Shown here: positions 13,501 to 25,142 of the stretch, piece by piece
Numbering within the stretch: position 1 is the first letter of the stretch
How the letters are laid out: the number at the start of each line of letters is the position of its first letter
Origin: Phalacrocorax aristotelis
Lineage: Eukaryota > Chordata > Aves > Suliformes > Phalacrocoracidae
NCBI RefSeq assembly: GCF_949628215.1
Contig: NC_134280.1
Span: forward strand, 50,804,621-50,868,620
Direction: 5' to 3'
DNA: 64,000 bases
The notes under the pieces: generated by a model
Told to the model about the DNA's origin: nothing
Seen by the model: the letters and a program-made list of their open reading frames with translations, nothing else
The model's database searches: none
Translations under genes and position numbers: made by a program

Positions 13501-14739
13501 AAAAACAAATGCCTGGATTCAGTGAGTCAGAGATGTTTTTTAACTGAATCCTCTCATTGCCCTTTCTTTTCATGCCAGGTGCAGTGACAGCAAAATAATT
13601 TCACAGACTCCTGTCATCCTCTGGATCTCTGGATCAGTTCTTACTCCCTCCTGGCCTCATTCATCGCTTCTGCGAATGAAGTTGTAAACACCTGCTGTGG
13701 TCAAAACTGTTCGTACACCGCCTTGTGAACGCAATGACTTCAAGCACCTGAAATCATGAAGTTAATGTTATAGTCAAGACTTCACCCAGAGCTCTTTCTG
13801 CAGACCTGAGCTGATTTTTTTGAAAATGCCATGGTAGTTGCTAGTTCTTAACTGATAGAGGAATGGCCAAAGGTAGTCAGTGTTCTGCTTATCATGCAGT
13901 ACAAGCAGATGGGAGAGTTTTTCCAGCAGAACAGCAGTCTGGAAGGGCGTGGCAGTACCATGGTATGAATTCCTCACTTAATCTCAGATTAGTTTTGATT
14001 TTTGTCTCATTGTATAAAGTGGGGATGAATATCCTTGTGTTGTATTATCTACTTGGAATAATAAGCTTCCAGGGGCACATTTTTTACCATGCATGGTATT
14101 CTTCTGGTATCATTAGCTCTATTGACACCTTTTTGTGTAAAGATTAAGAACAGTTGAAAATCAAACCCAAATGGGGCAAGCCTGAAGATCATCTAGGTGT
14201 GGACTTACATCTAAAGTAATTCCTGTTCCTCTGCTTTCAATAGAGATGTATAACACTGTGGCGGTGGTAGAATGGCTAATGAAAACTGCACAGAAATGGA
14301 AGTTATCCAGGGGGAAAGCAAAATATCAGGAGTTTAATACACTCTACTTGGGGACTGAGTAATTTCTGCCTTGCTGTAATGAAAGAACATCTTAAACAAA
14401 ATTCTCACACTGCAAATGCACGCCAGTTCTGAAGAAGCTGAGAGGCAAGAAAGACATGGAAAAATGTGGCAAGAGTTTAACCAAAGTGGATTATACTTAC
14501 CTCTGTAAAAGGACTAATCTTCTAGATGAAAAAATTACTACTAGTTTGGGATTTTAGGACAGCCTTCAGGACTGGGTCCCAACAGAAGTTGGTAGTTATG
14601 CTGGAAAAGTGATTCTCACAAGACAAAAAGGTGATTATGGGGTTGGCTAATAGGGAGAAGAGATCATGCTGCAAGGCGAACTATCAGCCTGAAAGATGGT
14701 TTGTTGTGGAGGTTCTTATGGACAATACTAATCTTAGTT
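4557..14739. other. Non-coding stretch, no gene seen
   Basis: About 10 kb in which every open frame on either strand is short and lacks recognisable domains or convincing paired splice sites. I looked on the minus strand for RAS-family exons, expected from synteny with LRRC56, and saw none. A short ATTT run lies near 12641-12656. Confidence 0.5.
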
Positions 14740-15512
14740 TCTGCTAGTGCCATTTGGAAAAGACAGAAGCATGCTAATGACATTTGCTAATGATTAAGGG
14801 GTATCATCCAAGGAAGACAGGAGGAACGGGATGGGGTAATAGGAATAGAATAAAATGTAGTGGTACACAGTGCAGGGTCACGTGCTTGCAAAAACCTTTT
14901 ACTACAGCGGGGACTTGCATTCCACTTGCCTTTGCAACTGGGACGACAAAGAAAGAGAGGAACCCCACCTTAATAGCCAATGATTATGAGCAACCAATTT
15001 GATATGACCTAGATAACGTGACCCCAGGATGTACCAGACATTTACAGTACAGAAAGTAGAGTGTTTATTCTACTGCACAAGACATCTGGAGTAAATTATA
15101 CTGTTCTGGTCACCCATCTTCAAGAAAGAAAAGCTGGAAAAGAAAAACCAGGATGATAAAAAGAATTGTGACGCTGTCTTTAATGACAGGAGGTTTTGAG
15201 CTTGGCTTGTATGACTTAGCAAAATAAATGTTGAGGGGAGATGACAGTGGACCCTATAAATATATTAGGAAAGCAAACATCAGAGGTGAAGAGTTATTTT
15301 AAGCTGAAAAATAATTTGGCAAAAGAACAAGTAGGTATAACTTGGCAATAAATAATTTTAGCCTATAAAATAGAAGGTCAGTGATCTTCAGAGAGAGGCT
15401 TTGGACCAATCTTTCAGAAGGAGGAGGAAGAGACTGACAGGTATCTAAATGACTATGATGTAGCAGAAAACTGGTTCCTCTGACCAGAAAGCCCCTTCTG
15501 GTCCTGTCGGTT
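14740..15512 (+). mobile_element. CR1: Old degraded CR1-type LINE, RT end and 3-prime region
   Basis: The order of motifs follows the last part of CR1 ORF2 and the 3-prime end. A decayed copy of the FADD catalytic region with a following GGVI-like segment lies near 14777-14815. Blocks typical of the region after the polymerase core follow near 14865-15010, then the TACTGTTCTGGTCACC block near 15100. A GGGGAGATGACAGTGGACCCTATAA-like block lies near 15235-15260 and a CCTTCTGGTCCTG-like end near 15493-15510. Many stops and indels remove any coding ability. The divergence implies insertion long before the younger CR1 copies in this window. Its left edge is uncertain by about 100 bases. Confidence 0.75.
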
Positions 15513-18139
15513 GTAGTACAGTGGAATTCCTAAATGTTAATAATGCAAATGGCAACAGCAATTAGCTATTAATCAATAATATTAATTAGTGACTGGGGTG
15601 ACTGGATCTTGCCTGTGCCTGGATAAAACCAGGAGGATGGATGAATATCTTCTTTGTAAGATAAGACCCCAAAGGAAAAGCATGTCCATCTAGGCTTGGT
15701 TTTCAGATAAAGTTTTACCTGATTCCTGTTAATTTGGGTAGCACCAATATAATTAATCCAGACTAACCTGTTTTGTGGAGTTACTGTGATGGTAGATCAG
15801 AACGATGTCCAGCATCTCCGAGTAGGTGCAGCGTATGCTGACTGTCAATATTAAGAAATTTTAAATATTCTTTGGCAGAACAGAAACATAACTTTTCTCT
15901 CCTATAAAGCTTCACGAAAGTACACCGTGATTCCTGGATAGAGATCACATCCGCTCCACAGTCATTAATTTACAGGTTTCTCAGTGACCTTAGCTCAGCT
16001 CTGGGAATGGTGCCAGCACAATTACAGTAACTCTGAACAGTGCAGACATAAAGCTCCTGTCTACCCTGAAATTGTGCCAGATTTTTCTCTTGCTCAGTGA
16101 TGGAAAGATGCAGTTCTTCTTTGACTGGTTTCAAGTAGTTCAGGCTGACTTGACCATAACACGATTATTACCAGCAAAAGGAAAAGAAGTAAACTACCAT
16201 GCAGAGGTGTGCATACATGGTACACTTACTCCATAGATAACCTTCAGGAAGTGTGTCCCAAGAAGAGGTGTAGGGGGAAACTGAGTCACGGTGACTTGGG
16301 CTCATTACCTGGAGGATAAATGGCAGAGTTCGGAATAAAATTCAAGGGGCAGATGCTTGATTCAGTGTTGTTTTCACTGAATCACACTACCTTCCTGGAG
16401 CACGTCAAGGCCCGTTGCCTTCCTTCCTGTGAAGATGGGCAGCTGGACTGCAATGACACCAGGTGGAGCTGAGTGCACTCATCACCTTGGAAAATCAGGC
16501 CCCTGGTGATTTTCTCTGACGTTAATTGACCGTGAGACCCTGCAAGAGGGAGTCAACACATTTCCTGACCTATGGTCTAAGATAGTATTTTCCAAACCCT
16601 AGAGTAAATTTAATGTTGTTGCAGAGGAAATGCTGATGCAATCCGCCAGCAGCTGTTGCTCTCCAACAACTTCACAAAGGTACAGTATGTATTGGAGGTG
16701 TGAGGGGGTAAGAGCATGCAACTAGGGTATTCAAAACACCAGCCTCTTCTAAATGGCAGGCAGGACTCTCCATCTTCCCTCCAGACCTTCAACCTTCCTG
16801 CCCCCAAGAGAAACAACACTAAGTACCATCCTGAAAGAAAACCCCTCAAAAAGCAGGCTTTTCATGCAGGACCATCAAGGGTGTGATTGCATTTTCCTAG
16901 GTGCCTGCTTTATGAATTCTTTATCAAAAGTGTGGAAATGTTCATCCCTCCTAAGTGTGAATGAGAATGGTAAGAGCAATGTTCTGAGTAAATGTATTGT
17001 GATGAGTCTAAAAGATCAGGTAATGCGTGTGTTCGAACAGACAAATTTAATTTATGGACAGATGAGTCTGGATGACTGAATTAACCTGGTTTAATGAATT
17101 ACTGCCTCTCAGTGGAGCTGTGAAAACTGACTGCATTGTGCTTTAGTCCCTTGCTTTTTAAAATAAATCATATTAAGGGAAAGCAAACGTGTCTGGTTTA
17201 GGGAGTGGAAGGGCTATTAACATGGTCAGTTAAGATAGCTCTGCAGATGCACGGTAACTCGTTAAATCACAGGAAGTTCATGCCGGATTCCAGCCTTTCT
17301 GTGCCCTAGGTGTGCACTTGGCACTGACAGCACTGTGATTTTCTGATGCCCCAGAACCACCCCCTCCCCCGCTCCCCAAAATTAACAAGCATTCTTTATT
17401 CTTATCAGGGTTGAATAGCAAAAAAGGAATATGATGATGCCATGGCAATCTCCACCCAAGAGATGGTGAATAGGGAAAGAATAGCACACTGCAGCTCACA
17501 GAGCTGCACCAGAGTCACACTCCTGCACCAACAGAGATGTTTGATTGTGTCCCCAGCAAAAGCTGAACCACATCCATTGGATCCAGCTTATGACAAACTT
17601 AATTCTGCCATGTCTAATCTTTTGACCACTCTGGGCTGGAAAGTCAGTCTTTTAATCTGTTGTTTCTTGGTTTTTTGTTTTTTTTTTTTAATGCAAAATG
17701 ATTTGGTGAAACCAGCCTTGTTATGCATCACAAGTCATGTTTTTGTGTCCTCAACACAGCCACTCACCACTTGAGCTGATGGTGTGATTGCCTCAGGGAA
17801 GCTGTTCCCTGTACACAGGCTAACCGCAGGCATGTGTGGAATCACCTTTGTGCATGATGGTGTTATTAGTTATCCATCAGCCCGCAAAGAAGGTTTCAGA
17901 TGCTGCTGGGAATGAGATGCCCTCAACCCACCTCTTACTGTGACCCCAACTTATTCAGCTGCGTGGTCACCCAAATCCCATGTGCAGGGTCCCACTGCAT
18001 CTCCCATCCCGTCCCTGGCCTTAATGCCGTGCTCCCCCCACTTTGCTCCTGCTGTTTACATTCCCACTCTTCCCCCCGCAAGCATGCTTCTCTGCTTTCT
18101 CCAGCCAGGATCCCTTTCTGCCTCTGAATGACCCCCAAG
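15513..18139. other. Upstream flank of CpG island, no gene seen
   Basis: No supported exon. This is where a head-to-head neighbour transcribed leftward from the CpG island would have its first intron, but I see no conserved coding segment on the minus strand. Confidence 0.5.
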
Positions 18140-18163
18140 CTGCACGGATGCGGGCGCGGCAGT

Positions 18164-18234
18164 GGGCGGAGCGTCGGCGCGTCGGGCGGAGCATCGGGTC
18201 CCGGGGGCGGAGACTCGTGGGCCGCGGGCGGAGC
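18164..18234 (+). promoter_or_regulatory. Four GC boxes in a regularly spaced array
   Basis: GGGCGGAG occurs at 18164, 18184, 18205 and 18226, so the spacing is 20, 21 and 21 bases, close to two turns of the DNA helix. GGGCGG is the classical binding core of Sp1/KLF factors. The intervals are only loosely similar, so this is either an eroded tandem repeat or a selected array. Confidence 0.8.
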
Positions 18235-18342
18235 CTGGAGCGCTGGGTCAGGTGCCGAGGCGGCGCGCGGTGGCGGCGGCGGTTGCCTGGCGACGGCCAG
18301 CCTGGGCGCGGCTTAGCGCCCCTGGCCCAGCCCGGCCTACAG
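18235..18342 (+). other. LRRC56: Putative non-coding first exon of LRRC56
   Basis: A strong splice donor (CAG then GTAGGA) sits at 18341-18348 inside the CpG island on the + strand. An exon ending at 18342 would be 5-prime untranslated sequence joined to the acceptor before 34801. The start is unknown; I place it arbitrarily just after the GC boxes. Additional untranslated exons between here and 34.8 kb cannot be excluded. Confidence 0.4.
18282..18294. promoter_or_regulatory. X-box-like site for RFX factors
   Basis: GTTGCCTGGCGAC is a near-symmetric pair of half sites (GTTGCC, one-base spacer, GGCGAC) with one departure from the usual GTTRCC...RGYAAC pattern (G in place of A). RFX factors, with FOXJ1, drive many cilium genes through such sites. 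It lies about 50 bases before the putative first-exon donor. Because the downstream gene encodes a ciliary assembly factor, the site is plausible, but a one-mismatch match in GC-rich DNA can arise by chance. Confidence 0.5.
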
Positions 18343-21124
18343 GTAGGAGCCGGCCTACCCCCGCCACTAGGCCCGTGGGGAGGAGGCGTTCTTCTTCTCG
18401 TCCCTAGGAGGGAGGGAGAGGGCAGGGGCGGCTTTGTGTGCGTGGTGGGCGTGGGGACTGGCGGAGGGGTGATTCCCTCCGTGTTACCCAATATTTGCAC
18501 GTGTACGTTTAAGGCCCTTTAAAAAAGGCCTTTCTGGTGACCACGGTGACTGGTGTGGTACACATCTAAAGCGTCCTGGGGCTTTAAGGCCCCAAGAGTG
18601 TGCAGTTCTGTAGCAAGAACTACCCGGAGGTGGAAGCACCTGAAGGTCTCAGTTTACATTGGTGTTGATAATAAATATGGTATGTTTAATGATGTGTTTA
18701 AATCTTATGTGTTGGTAGAGCTCTAAGGAGAAAAATGCTTCTAATAAATACTCCTGGGCACTTGCAAGTTGTAGAAGCATCCCTGAGATGTTGAGAGAAC
18801 ATGCTCCTCCACAGGTCTCCTCAGCTTCTCTTGAATGACTGAAGAGATTTGCCAGTGGCTTTAAGCTTTGTTCAGCTTCTTGCAGAAAGGGGCTTACGTA
18901 TGGTCCCTGTCTGATTTACTGCCCCTTTGTGGTAGAGATAATGGTTTGGGGATGGACCTGCTATAGGCAAGAGACTTGCAATACTCACCCATACGTTTTA
19001 GCAGACAGTATTATTTCATTGGATATCTTAAGCTCTCCCTTTGGCCTGTTGGTGAGGCCTGCGCTATCCTGGCTCTACACCCACCTTCTATAGTCATTGT
19101 TTCCTGATATAAATGTTCCTGTTTACCTATTATTTTCCATTCTGACTGCTTTTACAAGGCAAAATTTTCTGATGAGTGATACAGTGAAAATTTATTAAAT
19201 AGTGACTTCAGCCTTTCACCCTGTGCTAGCCTGATGGCAGTGTTTTCTCTAACACAGGCTCAACTTACCCCTACAGCCTAGGAAATGACTGTTCTTTGAG
19301 TAAATGATTGTTTAGTAAATAACTTTTTTTTGTACCAAATCCTTCACCTTCTCATGATCTCCTTGGGAAACTGTTTTCAGTTATACTTTCATTAAGCTCT
19401 TCTAGGCTGTGCTGCTTCACGTCCTGTTACGCTGTTCAGACCTATTGAGCATGGACTTCTGCTGCTACAGTGGATAAAGTACTCTTATTTATTCCTTGGG
19501 GAATGCTCAGAGTCTCTGGGTTTGTTTTGGGTTTGTATTTTTTTCTCTTGAAGGTTGTGTTCCTACGGTTGTTTTAGCAGGATATGGCGCAATCAAATGT
19601 TTAAGAAGTTGCACTATGAGCATCTGCGTCATTCAAGATAAATGGAGATGAATGGCTGTGACTAGTAAAAGAAAATCTCTGTAGGAGAGGGATGGGAAAT
19701 GAAAGACGCAGAACGGCAGTGGCATTGGAAGCAAAGGTAAAGTAATTTCACATGTACAAAAGACTGAAAATGTTTCAGAACTTTGTTTATATTACTCTCC
19801 CATTTAATTTTATTTCTCTGCTTTGTGTTATTTTGTCCGATTTGAATTTGCCTGAAAGAACTTGGATTAAAAATGGAGCGTTTGGGCATGTCAGATCTCA
19901 GAGTTTCTCTCATTAACAGGCTTTGTTGGGGGTGGGGAGGGGGACGTTTCTGGTCTTTGTGTTCTCTCCCTTGGCTTTAACACTGAGAATTACTATGCTC
20001 CTGTAGGTCTGACCTCTCAAGAGATTGATATGTGGATACATCCACGTATGGGCAGTTCAGTTCGTTAGTTTAATCGTACGTTACCATCAGCAGAAGAGAG
20101 AACAGTCTCTGCTCGTGGCCTGGGATGCCATCAGCCTGTTCCTACATAACTTGAGGGACCTGATCCTATATGAAAGCAGGATTCAGATTCAGTGTGAGAC
20201 CAGATGTGAGTTTAGCCCTGGACTGGAGTGATGTTGTTATTTATTATGATGATGATGCATGTGCTTATCTAGCTGAAGCTCCTTAGGGGACATAGATAAA
20301 AAAAACGTGGTTTCTTTAACTAAGTTTGAAGTAGTATAAAATTTAATTTAATCTGGGATTGCCACATTTGTCACTAATGGGAATAGCTTGATATTTATTT
20401 GGGAGGAATTAGGAAGAGGCTATTTTTTAAATCAGAAAATTCATGAGGTTTTCACAGAAATTAATTTAGGTACATCTGTATAATTTTGTTAGTAAAATGA
20501 TTAATGTTTTAATACCTTCTGTAGGTCCATACGTTGGCTTGAAAAACAATTGGGAGCAAAACCTATTTTATATCAGTAGGGCCACAGGAACTTGCTATAA
20601 TACAAATCAGAAGACCAGATTTGCCATAGCAGATGTAATAAAGGCTAATGTATCTCTATTAAAAGGAAAAGATTGTGGACCCTGGCCAGTTCAAAGAAAC
20701 ATTATCTGATTTTTAGATTATTTTTTTTTAAGAAAAAAAAAAATTCAGAAAGCACTCATTCCTTTGATTGTAGTGTCTCACATCAGGAAGCAGTATTTGA
20801 AGAATAGCGTAACATGTCTGTTTGTCTTAAATTTTTTGCATCTTGAGTTTTAATTTAATTTTTTAGAGTGTAGTTCTAATACTACTTTGGTTTCTTTTTT
20901 TTTTTAATGTTACTAACATAAAGAGTGCTTGGGTGTGTTTTTATTTTATTTGAATAGAGTATCCACGCAAGTTCAAAGTGGTGAACATAGGGGAAAGAAA
21001 CATATGTAGAATGAAGGGCTTTGGGTAAATTATCACTACTTGGGAAAGAGCATTAAGCTACTCTGATAGTCCTATGAAAATATCATGTTGCAGCTAGTCA
21101 AAAGACAAACAATATTGAAACCTC

Positions 21125-21360
21125 TAAGAAGGGGAATTCAAAACAGTATAAATTCATGTACTGTCTCTGTGGCCATATCTTGAATCTTACATGCAGTTCT
21201 GATCACCCTGGAGGGTAAATGGCAGTACTGAAATTGTTTCCATGAAATACAACAAAGATGAGAAATAGAAAACAGACAAAATAAATGAGACCTTTCAGCT
21301 AGAAGGGGAGATGAAAAAGAAGATGATGCAAAAGAAAGCTATAAATTAAAGAATGGTGGA
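21125..21360 (+). mobile_element. Very old CR1-like LINE relic
   Basis: An ACATGCAGTTCTGATCACCC block near 21190-21209 matches the conserved segment after the polymerase core in CR1/L3 elements. Weakly matching segments follow, including the AAGGGGAGATGA-like part near 21303. No frame survives. The match rests on motif order by eye, so confidence is modest. Confidence 0.45.
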
Positions 21361-21404
21361 CAGATGGATGAATCCACCATAATTCTATCTAACTGCTTTT
21401 GATC

Positions 21405-21600
21405 TCATTTATAATTTTAGCCTCCACAACAACCTATGCCAGTGTCTTCCACAATTTAAACAAATGAGATGCAAAAATGAACTTTCTCCTTTTTAAAAAC
21501 TGCTTCTGGATCAAATTCCTGTGGTTTCTTTAGTCGTTGGATGACTATTTGTCACGTCTTGAGACATGACAAATAATTGCTTACCTATACATCTCCCTGG
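21405..21600 (-). mobile_element. Very old CR1/L3-like relic, antisense
   Basis: The + strand shows the antisense of an old CR1 3-prime region: a CCTCCACAACAACCTATG-like block at 21421-21438, a TTCCACAATTTAA block, an ACTTTCTCCTTTTTAAA block and a TCAAATTCCTGTGG block in the expected order. It is oriented opposite to the adjacent relic, so these are either two insertions or one rearranged copy. Confidence 0.5.
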
Positions 21601-24600
21601 CTGTCGAATACAATGCACCTTTTGGCTTGGGAAGTTACTGAGCAGCTGATTGACAGAAATTAAAACAGTATGTCAGGGGAAGGATCGCTTCGGACTACCT
21701 CTGCTTCTGATAAGTTTTTTTAAACATCTGTTTCTGACTACAGTAGCTAGCTGGACCTCTGCCTTGACCCAGCAGAACAGTTATAATGCAATCTCATTAG
21801 TAGCCTAAATTGATTTTGTAAAGTCCTTTCCACTGGTAGTTTCCTGTCCTTGCTAAAATTTTGGGAGTGTTTGTTACTAAATCAGCTCTTGCGCCATCTT
21901 TCACTGTTCAGTATTTTCCTATGAGTTCGGCTAGACTTCATCTCTCTTTATAAAATGTATCCCATGTGAACAACACATTGGAAATCAGAAACATCCCAGT
22001 GTTGAAAATGACTCTTCAAATGGCTTTTCGAGCCATGGAATCTCTTGCTTCAATCAGCTTAATTATCTAATAAAATGGACTGGAAATTGTTTGGGGACGA
22101 CAAGGCACTTTGAAACTCAGAAATGCCATATTTGATGTATTTTCATCCTGCATAGAAGTTTGGATTTCAAAGGGCTCATAAAAGAAATGTAGCAGTAGAT
22201 GGAAAAAAAAGTCTGGTTTTATTGTCCTTTTCTTAGCTGGACTCTGGAAATGCTTCTAAATGGTGGATACTAAAAATACTTTGAAGACAAAAAATGTAGA
22301 GTTTTTCTTCTCTGCAGCTTTGGAGTGTCACTTAGTCCTGAGTCCATGGGTTAGAATAGCCTGTGAATGAGCAGCACTGTTGTAAACTTGACCTAAGACT
22401 GTGCTCACCCGTGCAGGGCGACACTGCATCTTTTAGTGTCTCAGAAAACTGAGCTGCACTCCGATGTTGTTATCCTAGTGAATGGAGAGAGCCTGCAAGA
22501 CCTTTGGGCATGCAGGAGAAATTGGGGAAGGCGCAGGAGAGAGACCAGTATTCAGGTGACTTACCCAGCTTCCTCATAACAAGGTGGGAGGCTTAAGGCA
22601 AGAGCCTTAAGCCCCAGATAAAGGCAGCAAGGCTAGGTTAAGGGCAGTATTTGTGCAGGGTGAGAAGGTTGTACATGTGGCAGGAAAAGTTAATTAGAGC
22701 AACACTAAGGCAAAACTAAGTTTGCAGTGAGAGGGAGGACTTTTTTAATATTGTCCCATCTTTGCAACAATTGACACTGCCTTGTATATAATAATTTAAA
22801 AAGTGGGTGAAATTTTGAATCTATGTGGGACATATTTACTTACTCTTTGGCTCTCATCACTTACAGAAGATTAATCTCAAACTTTTTGTGCAGTGTGACC
22901 ACCAGTGGAATACGGTATAAACTAATCTGTCAACTGATTTGCATAGACTATTCACTTACTAAAGCTTTATTCAGAAAGAAAGTACCTTCACACTGATAAC
23001 AGAATGTGTCCAAAGGTCTTACCACCGGCACTAACTGAGCAAGATTATTGCTTGGGTGATGAATTAGCTCTGAGCCACTCAAGTTTTCATTATTTTTTTA
23101 TTCCCTCCTAAAATATGATTTCATCATGCTGCTTATTACTTTTTAAATACATACGTTGCAGGCTATGTGCTGAGACAGTATTGTTTCTTTTTCCAGATGT
23201 TAAATATACATCATAAGTGGAGAGCTCCCTGAAGGTAACTTTTATTTTAATGCACTCCGACTTGCATGCAGAGTGGTTGTAGGATGTGCAGTGCAGGTCT
23301 TGGGCACTCAGGCTGTCTGGCTGCCTTTCTTCAGGCCAGCTCCAGCAGCTCTGAAATAGTATGCTGGGATTTGTATTTTTAAGTCTTCTCAGTCAAATCA
23401 GAAGCTAAAGAAGAAGCAACTTGAGCAACTTTTACTTCAATGTGAGCCTTGACCTATGGGACTTTATGTAAAGTGGCTGATGAAGAGCAGATGGATTCAA
23501 CCTGGATGTAGACCACCTCTTGCAGAAGTGTCTTGAGGAAAGAAGACACATTTCAGGGAGGCTGGTGGGAATGCTTCTGTCACTACTTTAAATCATACTG
23601 ACTGATGCTTTTATCTTGGGTTAGCCAGATGATGAATTTTGTACTTGTGTCATCCACCTACTCTCTCTGTGCGAAGTTGTTCACGTGAATGAGTCATTTC
23701 AGGATTGGGACCTGAAACTATGGCACTGAGTTACATTCCCTCTTTGTGCTTGGAGAGCATGGATAAGTGCCCATGACATGAAGAGAGCTTTGCATGCCCT
23801 AAAACTTGTCTTGTTTTCCTATATCTGTTGATCTTAAAAAGTTACTGACTCTACAAAACCTTGCTTTGTTTATGTCCTTCCTTGGTATGTCCAGTAGCAT
23901 GCCTAGCATCTGCCATTTAAGTTAATTGCTGAATTAGGCCTTCTGAATGCAAGGAGGGTAAATGAGTGACCTGGCTGATGTTTTAGAAAAAATAATTGCT
24001 TGGGCTATTGTCCTTTGAAGTTTAACAGAATATCCGATAGATATTAAGACAACTTGTAGAGTATTAAAGATGAGATCCATTCTTAATTCAGCCTGCAGGA
24101 TGCACTTACCTGTATATTCTGTCTTCTGAAATAAGAATAAAATATTGGAGGTAAGGCCCAAAAAGAAGGCTATTAAGCATTTCCTCACAGAAGACTTCAT
24201 TAAGCTGGTGCTGTGGTTTAAATTACTATCTGTACCTTGGGAATAGTTGAAAAGATTAACATTATAGTTGAATACTTTTTATTTTAATGAAGCTGAAACT
24301 GTAATGTTAGAACTGCCTAAACTAATTATTTTCCCCAATTTTCTGCTACATTGACATCTGCATTTAAGGCAGGATTTGTGTGTATGTCAAGCACAGATAT
24401 GTTGTTTCCAGTGTACATTAGCAATAGCTATCCATAACAGGACCCCTAAATAAGGACAGGAGGGTTTTAAATAAAGCAGCCTTGTTTCTCCCTTGTTTAA
24501 TATCTGGACCCTGTGGGATAAAAACCTGTGGCCATGAAGAACCAAATGCAGCTTCCTGATCCCTGGCTACCTTGCTAAAGTTAAAATCATGAGGGACTCT

Positions 24601-24938
24601 ACTCATACCTCTTCCACTAACCGGAATAATGATAAGATCATTTGGCAACCTTCTGCCTTCTGGCAGTGAAGGCATACGCACCTTGGAGCTCTGTTTTTCC
24701 ATAACCCCTGTTGTTCACCAGCTACCTCCACATCCTACCCACTCCTTTGCTTTTCTTAGGCTGATTGTGGGGACGAGTGGGGACAGACAGCAGAAGAGCC
24801 TCTTGAGACATTTTCTTGCAGCAGGAAGTTCACCTATATAAGAAAAAAAAGCTCAATCTGTAGCATGTTGCAGTTTTAACTAAGGATTTAGATAATCCAT
24901 GCTCATTTGTAGCATGCTCATGTCTGTAGACTTGCACT

Positions 24939-25011
24939 GCAGATAGTATCAATGAATGTTTGTAGCCAGACAGATGCAGAGAGTATCGATCAGTGTTTGT
25001 AGCCAGACAGA
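24939..25011. repeat. Two-unit tandem duplication (37/36 bp)
   Basis: Unit 1 is 24939-24975 and unit 2 is 24976-25011. Both contain the segment TGTTTGTAGCCAGACAGA, with a handful of differences in the first half. It lies about 130 bases before the first recognisable CR1 sequence. Confidence 0.85.
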
Positions 25012-25142
25012 AATTGCCACTGATCCCTTCCCACCACAGGACTCTAAAAACCAAGAGCAATTGATTGGACTTCAGTTTATCGTTTCTTTAACACGTAACA
25101 GCACTTTGACAGAGCCAGACAGGCCCTCTTCTTAAGGAAGTC

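Larger units (their letters stand above)
18140..18460. promoter_or_regulatory. LRRC56: CpG island promoter, probable LRRC56 start region
   Basis: A sharp switch to very GC-rich, CpG-dense sequence of about 320 bases inside AT-rich DNA. It contains four GC boxes, an X-box-like site and a consensus splice donor at 18343. CpG islands of this kind mark TATA-less promoters of vertebrate genes. It is the only one in the window and lies 16.5 kb upstream of, and on the same strand as, the LRRC56 start codon exon. The simplest reading is that it is the LRRC56 promoter. In mammals LRRC56 lies head-to-head with HRAS, so it may also fire leftward. The link to LRRC56 is inferred from position only, and transcript data would be needed to prove it. 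Confidence 0.75.

Noticed and set aside
1-18140. HRAS or another RAS-family gene on the minus strand
   Set aside because: None of the conserved GTP-binding segments could be found by eye, so no feature is claimed.
18021-18522. Long overlapping reading frames on both strands (about 159 codons each) in the CpG island
   Set aside because: They arise because GC-rich DNA has few stop codons. The predicted proteins are Arg/Gly/Pro-rich without domains and both strands are equally open.
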